DNA of 8,899 nt from Actinomycetota bacterium. Its GTDB lineage: Bacteria; Actinomycetota; Actinomycetes; Nanopelagicales; Nanopelagicaceae. Below, piece after piece: positions 1-6,362 of this stretch (the first letter of the stretch is position 1; each line of letters opens with the position of its first letter). A model generated the notes under the pieces. It worked only from the letters and a program-made list of their open reading frames with translations, was not told the origin of the DNA and did no database searches. The stretch is taken from the NCBI GenBank assembly GCA_009705025.1, contig WLDA01000027.1, forward strand, positions 1-8,899, given 5' to 3'. The translations under genes were made by a program, and so were the position numbers.

Positions 1-438
1 AAAGGTTGTGGAGAAAAAGAATGTGCACAGGAAGTATTAGCACTTGGCACTCCGCTCTTATGGTGGATCGGAACAATTGCTTTAGTTGTGGTTATTGGTT
101 TTTGGATTAGATCACTAGTGCAACGAAAGAATCAGCCAGTTCTCAATCTCATCATTATTGGTTTAGCTGCTGGTTATTTGCCATGGTTTTTCTTGCAAAA
201 GCGCACTGTATTTACTTTTTACGCAATCATTATTGAACCATTCATGATCTTGGCCATTGTTTACTGTGCTCATTTATTCTTGAAAGGCAGTCGCGACGTA
301 AAGTCTGCACGAATAGTTATTGCCCTGATTACGCTTTTAGTGTTGATTTGCTTTATCTATTTCTTACCTTTATTCACAGGCCAAGTAATTACATATGACG
401 CATGGCACCAGAAAATGTGGCTGCCATCGTGGATCTAA
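1..438 (+). CDS. pmt: Polyprenyl-phosphate-mannose:protein mannosyltransferase, C-terminal part (5' end outside window)
   Basis: An open frame runs from base 1 to a TAA stop, giving the last 145 residues of a membrane protein. It fits the C-terminal four-helix region of the PMT/dolichyl-phosphate-mannose mannosyltransferase family: a 'PLLWW' segment entering a helix, a 'YLPW' motif, a 'FTFYAIIIEPF' helix, and an ending close to 'W..KMWLPSWI' after 'FLPLFTG'. About four hydrophobic segments are visible (roughly codons 20-38, 46-63, 67-95 and 101-124). In actinobacteria Pmt transfers mannose from polyprenyl-phosphate-mannose to Ser/Thr of exported proteins during Sec translocation. The catalytic N-terminal loop with the acidic residues lies upstream and cannot be checked. 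The gene converges on sepX/glpR with only six bases between the stops. An internal ATG at 88 is not the real start, because the family homology begins upstream of it. Family assignment is fairly sure; the substrate is inferred. Confidence 0.82.
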   Translation, partial: KGCGEKECAQEVLALGTPLLWWIGTIALVVVIGFWIRSLVQRKNQPVLNLIIIGLAAGYLPWFFLQKRTVFTFYAIIIEPFMILAIVYCAHLFLKGSRDVKSARIVIALITLLVLICFIYFLPLFTGQVITYDAWHQKMWLPSWI

Positions 439-440
439 AA

Positions 441-455
441 CTAACTATTCGTTAG
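441..455. terminator. Small stem-loop between convergent stops (possible weak terminator)
   Basis: CTAAC, a five-base loop and GTTAG form a 5-bp stem lying just past the pmt stop and over the end of the sepX/glpR frame. On the + strand it is preceded by AAAA but no clear T-run follows, so it is at best a weak bidirectional end signal. The stem is short enough to occur by chance. Confidence 0.2.
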
Positions 456-1215
456 AAGCTTCTCGCAGGCGCTGAACTGCTTCTTCAGCCAATTGTTGGT
501 CAAAAATTTCATCTCTACTTGGAGCTGCTGCTGCGAGTGCTTCTTTAGCAAGGCGCTCTTGTTCTTCAGTCCATGCGCCAGGTGTTGTTAGATCAAGAAC
601 ACGCTTAGGTGTAATTGCTTTAGGTGCACTCAAATAAGTTGGAGTTGGAATCTGTGTTGGTTGCCAAACATTTCTATTTTCAGCACTTCCCTTAGGAAGT
701 AAGACAACTCCTGTGAGTTCGCGTTCTGAAAGCGGAATCCAATGTTCGTTATTACTTTTTGGCGTAACCACATCAGCAAGATTGGCTGATGAGACACCGG
801 AAGATCGGCGATGTAACTGTTGAACGCGACGACGATGCAAAGAATCTGCAATTGTCTGTCGACGAACGTGTGCAATGTAGAGAAGAATTCCTGTTGCTGG
901 AACTAGCACATAAAGAAATGGCATTGAATTCATAATTCCACCCACAATTGTTGATGTTAGAGAAAATATAAGAATCACAAAAATAATTCTTCTGCTCAAA
1001 AGTCTTTGTGCAACTTTTGCCTCATGATCTAAATCTGTATGGATGACACCTTCACCAGAACTTCCAGCAGGTGATGCATTTGCTACAACTCTTAATGCAC
1101 TTTTGTAGCGTTCGACAGATTTTCCAGAGAATTCATTTCTATCGTGGAGCCATCGCGGCAGGAAGTAGGCAACCCACATCCCCGCTATCGCAATATAAAT
1201 AATTCCTGAAGCCAT
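445..1215 (-). CDS. sepX: SepX/GlpR-type membrane protein, divisome component and Glp receptor
   Basis: The protein has 256 residues from the ATG at 1215. A TTG three codons upstream (1224) is possible but has no better ribosome site. A first membrane segment (residues 3-20, 'SGIIYIAIAGMWVAYFLP') is followed by a basic 'RW' stretch and the 'ERYKSALRVV' region. Two more helices follow at about 76-94 and 98-116. The soluble C-terminal part contains 'WQPTQIPTPTYLSAPKA' (184-200) and 'PGAW', the conserved tail of the actinobacterial SepX/GlpR family. In Streptomyces SepX supports division septa. In Corynebacterium GlpR is the membrane receptor of the gephyrin-like Glp. It is the third gene after glp and rimJ here, the usual context. 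It has no clear Shine-Dalgarno sequence, but a TATCTT box ends eight bases before the ATG, so the gene may have its own leaderless promoter. The family call is good; the function is transferred from relatives. Confidence 0.8.
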   Translation of the reverse strand: MASGIIYIAIAGMWVAYFLPRWLHDRNEFSGKSVERYKSALRVVANASPAGSSGEGVIHTDLDHEAKVAQRLLSRRIIFVILIFSLTSTIVGGIMNSMPFLYVLVPATGILLYIAHVRRQTIADSLHRRRVQQLHRRSSGVSSANLADVVTPKSNNEHWIPLSERELTGVVLLPKGSAENRNVWQPTQIPTPTYLSAPKAITPKRVLDLTTPGAWTEEQERLAKEALAAAAPSRDEIFDQQLAEEAVQRLREASNE

Positions 1216-1229
1216 GATGTACAAAGATA
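1216..1229 (-). promoter_or_regulatory. Candidate -10 element for a near-leaderless sepX transcript
   Basis: On the minus strand TATCTT (1229-1224) ends eight bases before the ATG at 1215. A transcript starting about seven bases after this box would begin at or next to the start codon, which would fit the absence of a Shine-Dalgarno sequence. No good -35 hexamer is visible at 16-18 bases. Leaderless genes are common in Actinobacteria, but this one is only inferred from the sequence. Confidence 0.25.
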
Positions 1230-1240
1230 GAGGTGGTTGC

Positions 1241-1262
1241 GCTCAATTCCTTGGATTTGAGC
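1241..1262. repeat. Near-perfect 22-base inverted repeat between rimJ and sepX
   Basis: Arms GCTCAATTCC (1241-1250) and GGATTTGAGC (1253-1262) pair with one T-T mismatch around a two-base centre. The repeat starts one base past the rimJ stop codon on the minus strand. No T-run follows in the minus direction (GCAACCACC comes next), so it is not a standard intrinsic terminator. It could be an attenuator, an RNA processing or stability element, or an operator next to the sepX start. The structure is clear; its role is not. Confidence 0.5.
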
Positions 1263-1263
1263 A

Positions 1264-1848
1264 CTACTTCAGGGCAGGATTTTCCTTCACAAAAGATAAA
1301 TGGTCGCGCCATCCTCCATCGATATGTAAGTAACGAGGACGTTCGCCTTCCAATACATACCCCGCTTTTTCCGCTACTCGACGAGATGCTGCATTTTCTG
1401 GACGCAGATTTATTTCGACGCGATGCAACGCTAATTCATTGAAGGCATAATTAGTAAGCATTTGCACTGCCTGCGTTGTGTAACCCTTGTTGGCATAGTG
1501 GCGATCAATCCAATATCCAATGTGGCCCGCGCGCATAGCTCCATAAATGACGCCCCCTAATGAAATCTGACCAATAAGAGTTTTTCCATGGAATATTGCG
1601 AATGAAAAAGAGCGCTCATGCCTTCCCTCTCGATTGAAAGTGCGCACCATCTCGTAAAAGGAAGGTAACTCTGATGATAATTCTGGGCCTCCGAATTTTT
1701 CTGGTAATACTGGAATGGTCGCCTCCCAAGGAGTGAGCCATTCTCGATTCTGTACTCGCACCGAATTCCATTGCTTGCGATCTCTAAAGCGCAGGGGGCG
1801 AAGAGTCAATTCATTACTGGTAAGAATTACTGGCCACTGAGAAGACAT
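1264..1848 (-). CDS. rimJ: RimJ/RimL-type GNAT N-acetyltransferase
   Basis: The protein has 194 residues and spans a complete GNAT domain of the RimJ/RimL (acetyltransf_3) type. The N-terminal 'LTLRPLRFRDRKQWNSVR' segment is typical. The acetyl-CoA region is 'GYWIDRHYANKGYTTQAV' (about residues 110-127), with 'NKGYTT' standing in for the usual Q/R-x-x-G-x-G/A turn. 'RPENAASRRVAEKAGYVLEG' and a 'GGWRDHLSF' end follow. Such enzymes acetylate N-terminal amino groups of ribosomal or other proteins, and the true substrate here is unknown. The ATG lies 16 bases after the glp stop, with only a weak AGGT as ribosome site. Its place between glp and sepX is the conserved actinobacterial arrangement, which hints at, but does not prove, a link with division or envelope proteins. 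Confidence 0.85.
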   Translation of the reverse strand: MSSQWPVILTSNELTLRPLRFRDRKQWNSVRVQNREWLTPWEATIPVLPEKFGGPELSSELPSFYEMVRTFNREGRHERSFSFAIFHGKTLIGQISLGGVIYGAMRAGHIGYWIDRHYANKGYTTQAVQMLTNYAFNELALHRVEINLRPENAASRRVAEKAGYVLEGERPRYLHIDGGWRDHLSFVKENPALK

Positions 1849-1864
1849 TAAGTATCAATACCTA

Positions 1865-2776
1865 CTAAATGTATCGGCGCTCGAGTACAACAACGGTTAC
1901 TTCGGAGCCGGCTTTCAAATCGGAATCATTTTCACTAAGTGCAATGAAGCAATTTGCATCGGAGAGTGTTGTGAGTTCGTCTTGATCAGCAAGTGCCACA
2001 ACTGATTTTCCATCTTCTGACAAAGTGGCACGAAGATAGGAACGCTTTCCCGGCGTTGAACTTACGCCTTTTTCAAGCTTTGCCCTAACGCATGGACGAT
2101 GAATTGTTTGCGCACCCAACATGGTACGAATCATGGGGCGGACAAATAATTCAAATGAAATATATGCAGCAATCGGATCACCAGGTAGTGTCACAACTGG
2201 AGTCTTATCGGGGCCAATCTGACCAAAATTATGACGGCCACTCGATTCGATAGCCATATCTACAATTGTGATTTCACCAAGTTGAGCGAGAGTTCTTGTA
2301 ATCAAATCAAAAGAATCATCTTGTCGCTCACCACTAACAATGATGAGATCTGCTCGCACTAATTGATCTTCAATTACTTTGCGTAACTCTTCCTCAACGT
2401 CTGGTATCGAATGAACTCGATATGCCACGGCGCCAACTTCGCGCACCGCTGTGGTGAGTAACCAAGAATTTGTTTCAAACTCTTCATCATCAACTAGAGA
2501 TTTTCCAGGTTCGACAAGATCTGGACCAGCCGAGAGCACAACAACTCGTGGATGCGGACGAGTGGGTAGGCGATCGCGCCCAATAGATGCTGCAAGCCCA
2601 ATTTGAGTCGATCTAATTCGACTTCCTGCTCGCATTACTAAACGCTCACCAGCATAAATATCAGCGGCAAGTGTTGCTCCATGAGCATCAAGAAGTGACA
2701 TATCAAAGGAATCAAGTGGAGCGCAGTTAGTGAGAAGCGATGTAAGGAACTCATCAACTCTCGTTAGCTCTGTCAT
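1865..2776 (-). CDS. glp: Glp: gephyrin/MoeA-like division protein lacking MoeA domain II
   Basis: The ATG at 2776 is chosen because AAGGTG (2787-2782) lies five bases upstream. The in-frame GTG at 2782 overlaps that ribosome site. The 303-residue protein opens with MoeA domain I ('VDEFLTSLL', 'LLDAHGATLAADIYA', to residue 42). It then jumps straight to 'GERLVMRAGSRIRSTQIGLAASIGR', which in normal MoeA follows domain II, so about 100 residues including the 'DNSAMDGYA' motif are absent. Domain III (about 75-222) has 'RVVVLSAGPDLVEPG' and 'LPGDPIAAYISFELFVRP'. Domain IV follows to the end. The MoeA motif GGVSVGAYD is replaced by 'GERQDDSFD' (149-157), and the PGKP-type cofactor loop by 'ESSGRHNFG'. 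Full MoeA is about 400 residues. It is probably a structural partner of SepX/GlpR at the division site rather than a molybdenum insertase. Confidence 0.82.
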   Translation of the reverse strand: MTELTRVDEFLTSLLTNCAPLDSFDMSLLDAHGATLAADIYAGERLVMRAGSRIRSTQIGLAASIGRDRLPTRPHPRVVVLSAGPDLVEPGKSLVDDEEFETNSWLLTTAVREVGAVAYRVHSIPDVEEELRKVIEDQLVRADLIIVSGERQDDSFDLITRTLAQLGEITIVDMAIESSGRHNFGQIGPDKTPVVTLPGDPIAAYISFELFVRPMIRTMLGAQTIHRPCVRAKLEKGVSSTPGKRSYLRATLSEDGKSVVALADQDELTTLSDANCFIALSENDSDLKAGSEVTVVVLERRYI

Positions 2777-2791
2777 AATCACACCTTACTT

Positions 2792-2809
2792 GTTCTACGC
2801 ATAGTTCTA
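2792..2809. promoter_or_regulatory. Divergent glp/fthC control region with tandem GTTCTA
   Basis: Only 43 bases separate the two divergent starts (2776 and 2820), so both promoters must overlap or lie inside the opposite gene. Two direct copies of GTTCTA (2792-2797 and 2804-2809) are spaced by six bases. On the minus strand they read TAGAAC. They resemble half of an actinobacterial GAAC/GTTC SOS box but are in direct, not inverted, orientation. They could be a binding site or chance. Confidence 0.2.
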
Positions 2810-2819
2810 GGGGATTTCG

Positions 2820-3365
2820 ATGAACACGAATGACGAAAAGGCAGCTCTTCGCGAGCACTATCGTCAGGCCCGGATAGAAAATAAAGAAAAAGTATCTTTT
2901 GACAAAATCCTAGAAGTTCCCGAGATCCAAACTTCAAAAATTATCGCTTCGTATTATTCATACAGTAATGAACCAGATACCACTGGAATAAATAGAGAGT
3001 TGATATCTCAAGGAAAAAAGATTCTTCTGCCCCGAATTCATAGCGCCGATTTGGAATGGTGCTTGTGGGATGGGGATATTTCTACCGTTGAGAATAAGAA
3101 TGGAATATACGAACCTATCGGTGAAATATTCACAAATTTTGGGGCAATCGATTGCATCATTGTTCCCGCTTTAGCCGTTGATAGCTCTGGAATGCGTTTA
3201 GGAAAAGGTAAAGGTTTCTATGATCGTGCACTTGTTTCAATCACATCTTTTAGCGTTGCTCTGATTTATTCCAATGAACTTTCAACAACTGCGCTTCCAA
3301 GTAACTCTTTGGATATGAGAGTAAACGCAGCCCAGACGCCAGAGAAACTATTTCGATTTAGTTAG
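2820..3365 (+). CDS. fthC: 5-formyltetrahydrofolate cyclo-ligase (MTHFS)
   Basis: The 181-residue protein is of normal family length. It should convert 5-formyl-THF plus ATP to 5,10-methenyl-THF in the cytoplasm, returning stored or inhibitory folate to the one-carbon pool. Visible motifs: 'KAALREHYRQAR' at the N-terminus (K..LR...R pattern), 'EPDTTGI' (51-57), 'ILLPRI' (68-73), 'GIYEP' (95-99), and the signature 'RLGKGKGFYDRA' (126-137), a form of the usual RxGxGxGYYDR nucleotide/folate loop. The C-terminus has the 'LP...LDMRVN...TPE' pattern. The ATG has an AGGGGA site a few bases upstream. The gene diverges from glp, and its last eight bases overlap the 3' end of the acyl-CoA dehydrogenase gene. 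In many actinobacteria this gene sits beside galU, which is absent here. The assignment is firm. Confidence 0.92.
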   Translation: MNTNDEKAALREHYRQARIENKEKVSFDKILEVPEIQTSKIIASYYSYSNEPDTTGINRELISQGKKILLPRIHSADLEWCLWDGDISTVENKNGIYEPIGEIFTNFGAIDCIIVPALAVDSSGMRLGKGKGFYDRALVSITSFSVALIYSNELSTTALPSNSLDMRVNAAQTPEKLFRFS

Positions 3366-4500
3366 GAAGATTTCTAGCCATCACAATTCGTTGAATTTGA
3401 TTTGTTCCTTCATAAATTTGAGTCAACTTTGCATCTCGCATCATGCGTTCCACTGGATAATCTGAAACATATCCATATCCCCCTAAAACTTGGATTGCAT
3501 CTTGAGTTACCTTCATGGCCATATCGCTGGCGAAACACTTACTTGCTGCAGAGAAGAATCTAAGGTCCTTCTCGCCTCGCTCACTTTTTACTGCTGCTGC
3601 GTAAGTAAGTTGGCGTGCAGCTGCAATATTCATCGCCATATCAGCTAACATGAATTGAACTGCTTGAAAATCAAATATCTCTTTGCCAAATTGTTTGCGT
3701 TCATGTGAATATTTCGTTGCAACATCTAATGCACCTTGGGCAAGGCCCAGTGCTTGCGCTGCGATAGTCACGCGAGTGTGATCCAACGTATTCATAGCTA
3801 AAGTAAAACCTTCACCTATAGCGCTAATTCTGCGATCATCACTGAGAACTACGCCATCAAAATAGACTTCACAGGTTGGTGAACCTCTAAATCCCATCTT
3901 CTTCTCTGGTGAACCAAATGAAACTCCAGGATCAGATTTTTCAACAACGAATCCAGTAATTCCTTTTGAGCCCAACGATGCATCACCTTGTGCAATTACA
4001 GTGTAAAAATCTGAGACTCCAGCATTTGAAATCCATTTTTTACTTCCGTTCAAGATCCAGGAATCACCCTTGCGTTCAACTTTTGTACGAAGCGCAGAAG
4101 CATCCGAACCCGCATCAGATTCGGATAAGCAATATGAAAAACCTGCACCTTGAGCAAGTGGTGTGAGCCAACGTTTCTTTTGCTCTTCATTTCCTCCAAG
4201 AATAAGTGGTAACGATCCCAATTTATTTACTGCAGGAATAAGTGAAGATGACCCGCAAGCGCGTGCAACTTCTTCAATAATAATTACAACCCCTAATGCA
4301 TCTGCGCCTTGTCCGCCGTATTGCGTTGGAACATGTGCTGCAGATAAACCTGCTCGTGCCAGTGCTGTTGCCGCTTCTTGCGGATAGCGATGTTCTTCAT
4401 CAACTGCGCGTGCATGTGGCGCAATCTCTTTCTCTGCGAGTGCTCGCACACTATTGCGCAATTCCTTGTATTCATCCGGTAAATCAAATAGCGCTTCCAT
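3358..4500 (-). CDS. fadE25: Acyl-CoA dehydrogenase, FadE25-like
   Basis: The 380-residue protein covers the whole family length. It is a flavoenzyme that should form the alpha,beta-double bond of an acyl-CoA and pass electrons to electron-transfer flavoprotein. Visible: an N-terminal helical domain ('RALAEKEIAPHARAVDEE'), a 'YGGQGAD' turn (61-67), the FAD-contact segment 'CLSESDAGSDAS' (124-135), 'WILNGSKKWISNAG' (148-161), 'RKQFGKEIFDFQAVQFMLAD' (268-287), and 'IYEGTNQIQR' (362-371) with catalytic Glu364. It closely matches what I remember of M. tuberculosis FadE25, so a short or branched acyl-CoA substrate is possible. The ATG at 4500 shares its A with the TGA of the upstream ctaG-like gene (TGATG). 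An AGAAGGA site lies nine bases upstream. A TTG at 4503 is the alternative start. The enzyme class is certain; the substrate is not. Confidence 0.93.
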   Translation of the reverse strand: MEALFDLPDEYKELRNSVRALAEKEIAPHARAVDEEHRYPQEAATALARAGLSAAHVPTQYGGQGADALGVVIIIEEVARACGSSSLIPAVNKLGSLPLILGGNEEQKKRWLTPLAQGAGFSYCLSESDAGSDASALRTKVERKGDSWILNGSKKWISNAGVSDFYTVIAQGDASLGSKGITGFVVEKSDPGVSFGSPEKKMGFRGSPTCEVYFDGVVLSDDRRISAIGEGFTLAMNTLDHTRVTIAAQALGLAQGALDVATKYSHERKQFGKEIFDFQAVQFMLADMAMNIAAARQLTYAAAVKSERGEKDLRFFSAASKCFASDMAMKVTQDAIQVLGGYGYVSDYPVERMMRDAKLTQIYEGTNQIQRIVMARNLPN

Positions 4501-6362
4501 CAACGCACATCCTTCTCTTTCTTAGCTAGCTCCGATAGATATTGGTTGTATTGCGCTAATTCATCTGGCTGACCCATTGCAGCCATTCGAGACGTGTTCT
4601 TATCAATTCGATTCGCTTCACGTGAATCATCACGCATCCACTGAATAAATGTTGCCACCAGTGCAAGAAGAATTGGGATTTCACCCATAGCCCAGCCAAT
4701 TGCGCCACCCTTATTTTGATCAGCGAGTAGGTCTAGTAGCCAGGGTGTTTTAAGTGATGCAAAATAGCCTTGATCAATCAGAGTTGTCGATGACATCAAA
4801 GCAACCGAGAAGAATGCATGGATACTCATTGCTGCCAAGAGAATAACCATTCTAACTAAATGTGGAATCTTGCGAGGATTGGGATCAATTCCCACAACAA
4901 CATAAAAGAAGAGTGTTCCAGCCAAGATGAAATGAAAATTCATAAAGAAATGTCCCACGTGACTTTGCATCATTCCACCAAATAGTGAAGTGAAATAGAG
5001 CGCAAATAATGAACCGTCAAAGATTGCTAGTGCAATAAGTGGATTTGTATAAAAGCGCCCTAGTCGAGAATGAAGTGCAGAAATCAACGAGCCCCTGACT
5101 CCTCGCTCTGTTGAGTTTCTACCTTGTGGCAAAGTTCTTAGCGCCAAAGTGATTGGAGCTCCTAAAACTATTCCGATAGGTGCAATCATTCCTAAAAACA
5201 TGTGCGCAGTCATATGATACGAAAAAGCAAAGTGAGCATAAAGACCTAAGCCACCGCTTGTAGCGAAATCAATAACCGAGATACCAAGTGCAAAAGAAAT
5301 TGTTCGCCCCACTGGCCATTTATCACCACGTTTTGTGAGAACGATTACTCCCTTTATGTATAGGGCAACAGCTACGACTAGAAGTCCAATCATCAGCGCA
5401 TCAGGTTCGTATGAAAGAAGAATGCGAGAGAAAGTTGGAGGTTTAGGCGTTTCAATTCCTGCAACAGTTAGAGCAGCGTTAAAAGATTCTTCTGAGTTTC
5501 TAACTGGCGCTCGATTAGATGATAGCCAAGCACCAAGTATTAGTGCGCTAACCATTACAAATGCCTCAACCATGATGAGTCTTCCAAGTGAAACCCAATT
5601 GATTGCACTCTTTTTGCTCAAGTTTTTGCGATGCAAATATCCCATTGCAAGTAATGCAATAGTTAGAACAATCTTCGCAATAACAACTAAAGCGTAGGTT
5701 GTTTGCCATGCTGATTTGAAATCAAGGCGTGCCCAAGCGTTTGCGCTTCCACTGGCAACCACTGCGATGGCGCTCCATAGAGCCAAAACACTAAAACGGG
5801 GTACTGCAATAACACGATCTTCTGAATCAATAAAAATAAGAGCGAATATTCCACCGACCCAGAATGACAATCCAATAACATGGACGACGAGGGAGCCAAT
5901 AGCTAGTGAGTGGGAACCGCTAGAAGCTGAATGGCTTTGAAATATTGGAGCAACAATCCCAATTATTGTAAGCATCAACAATGCAATCGTTGAGTTTATT
6001 CTCATAATGCTCTTCGAAGATAAAACGACAATTACAGAAATCAAAGTTTGAAAGAGGAAGTATTGACCCAGCGTTACTTGAGTAAGGAAGGAGCGCATAA
6101 CGGTTGGATCAAGGGCTGCCGTAAAGGACTGGCCCAAGATGTTAGCTAATGTAAAAAATATAGTTCCGATATTTCCAATAACCCAAAAAATTGCTGATAC
6201 CTGAAGAAGTGAGCGAAGTTTCTCTCCTGAAGTTGAAAGCTTGCCGTCAGAATCTAGAAGAAGAAAGGCCATAGCTAGCAGCGTTCCAACGACTGCAAAA
6301 CTTGCTGTGATGTTGACAAACTTACTAAAAGTTACACATGCACTTATAAGTGGGCCACTCAT
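4500..6362 (-). CDS. ctaG: CopD-CtaG fusion: copper transport / cytochrome c oxidase assembly membrane protein
   Basis: The polytopic protein has 620 residues. The N-terminal half carries a CopD-like domain ('HVIGLSFWVGGIFALIF', 161-177, plus neighbouring helices to about 280). The C-terminal half is a caa3-type CtaG domain (about 320-575): 'FSYHMTAHMFLGMIAPIGIV' (380-399), 'GAPITLALRTLP', 'SHVGHFFMNFH' (467-477), 'VVGIDPNP' (489-496) and 'IHAFFSV'. About a dozen or more membrane helices are visible, followed by a charged cytoplasmic tail (577-620). The histidines at 383, 387, 467, 471, 477 and 515 are possible copper ligands. The same fusion occurs in mycobacteria (Rv0102-like). It probably moves copper across the membrane and supplies it to the CuB site of cytochrome oxidase. 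The start ATG overlaps the copC-like stop (ATGA) with only a weak ribosome site, suggesting translational coupling. The fusion is clear; the direction of copper movement is inferred. Confidence 0.88.
   Translation of the reverse strand: MSGPLISACVTFSKFVNITASFAVVGTLLAMAFLLLDSDGKLSTSGEKLRSLLQVSAIFWVIGNIGTIFFTLANILGQSFTAALDPTVMRSFLTQVTLGQYFLFQTLISVIVVLSSKSIMRINSTIALLMLTIIGIVAPIFQSHSASSGSHSLAIGSLVVHVIGLSFWVGGIFALIFIDSEDRVIAVPRFSVLALWSAIAVVASGSANAWARLDFKSAWQTTYALVVIAKIVLTIALLAMGYLHRKNLSKKSAINWVSLGRLIMVEAFVMVSALILGAWLSSNRAPVRNSEESFNAALTVAGIETPKPPTFSRILLSYEPDALMIGLLVVAVALYIKGVIVLTKRGDKWPVGRTISFALGISVIDFATSGGLGLYAHFAFSYHMTAHMFLGMIAPIGIVLGAPITLALRTLPQGRNSTERGVRGSLISALHSRLGRFYTNPLIALAIFDGSLFALYFTSLFGGMMQSHVGHFFMNFHFILAGTLFFYVVVGIDPNPRKIPHLVRMVILLAAMSIHAFFSVALMSSTTLIDQGYFASLKTPWLLDLLADQNKGGAIGWAMGEIPILLALVATFIQWMRDDSREANRIDKNTSRMAAMGQPDELAQYNQYLSELAKKEKDVR

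Noticed and set aside
1233..1442. A + strand reading frame over the 3' half of the GNAT gene
   Set aside because: It lies opposite a well-supported GNAT coding region, shows no family motif and has no ribosome site, so it is a shadow frame.
2792..2809. LexA/SOS box in the fthC-glp spacer
   Set aside because: The actinobacterial box needs GAAC and GTTC in inverted order four bases apart; here GTTC occurs twice in direct orientation.
3966..4529. Several + strand and other-frame open stretches within the acyl-CoA dehydrogenase gene
   Set aside because: They sit entirely inside a confidently assigned gene and encode low-quality, motif-free peptides.
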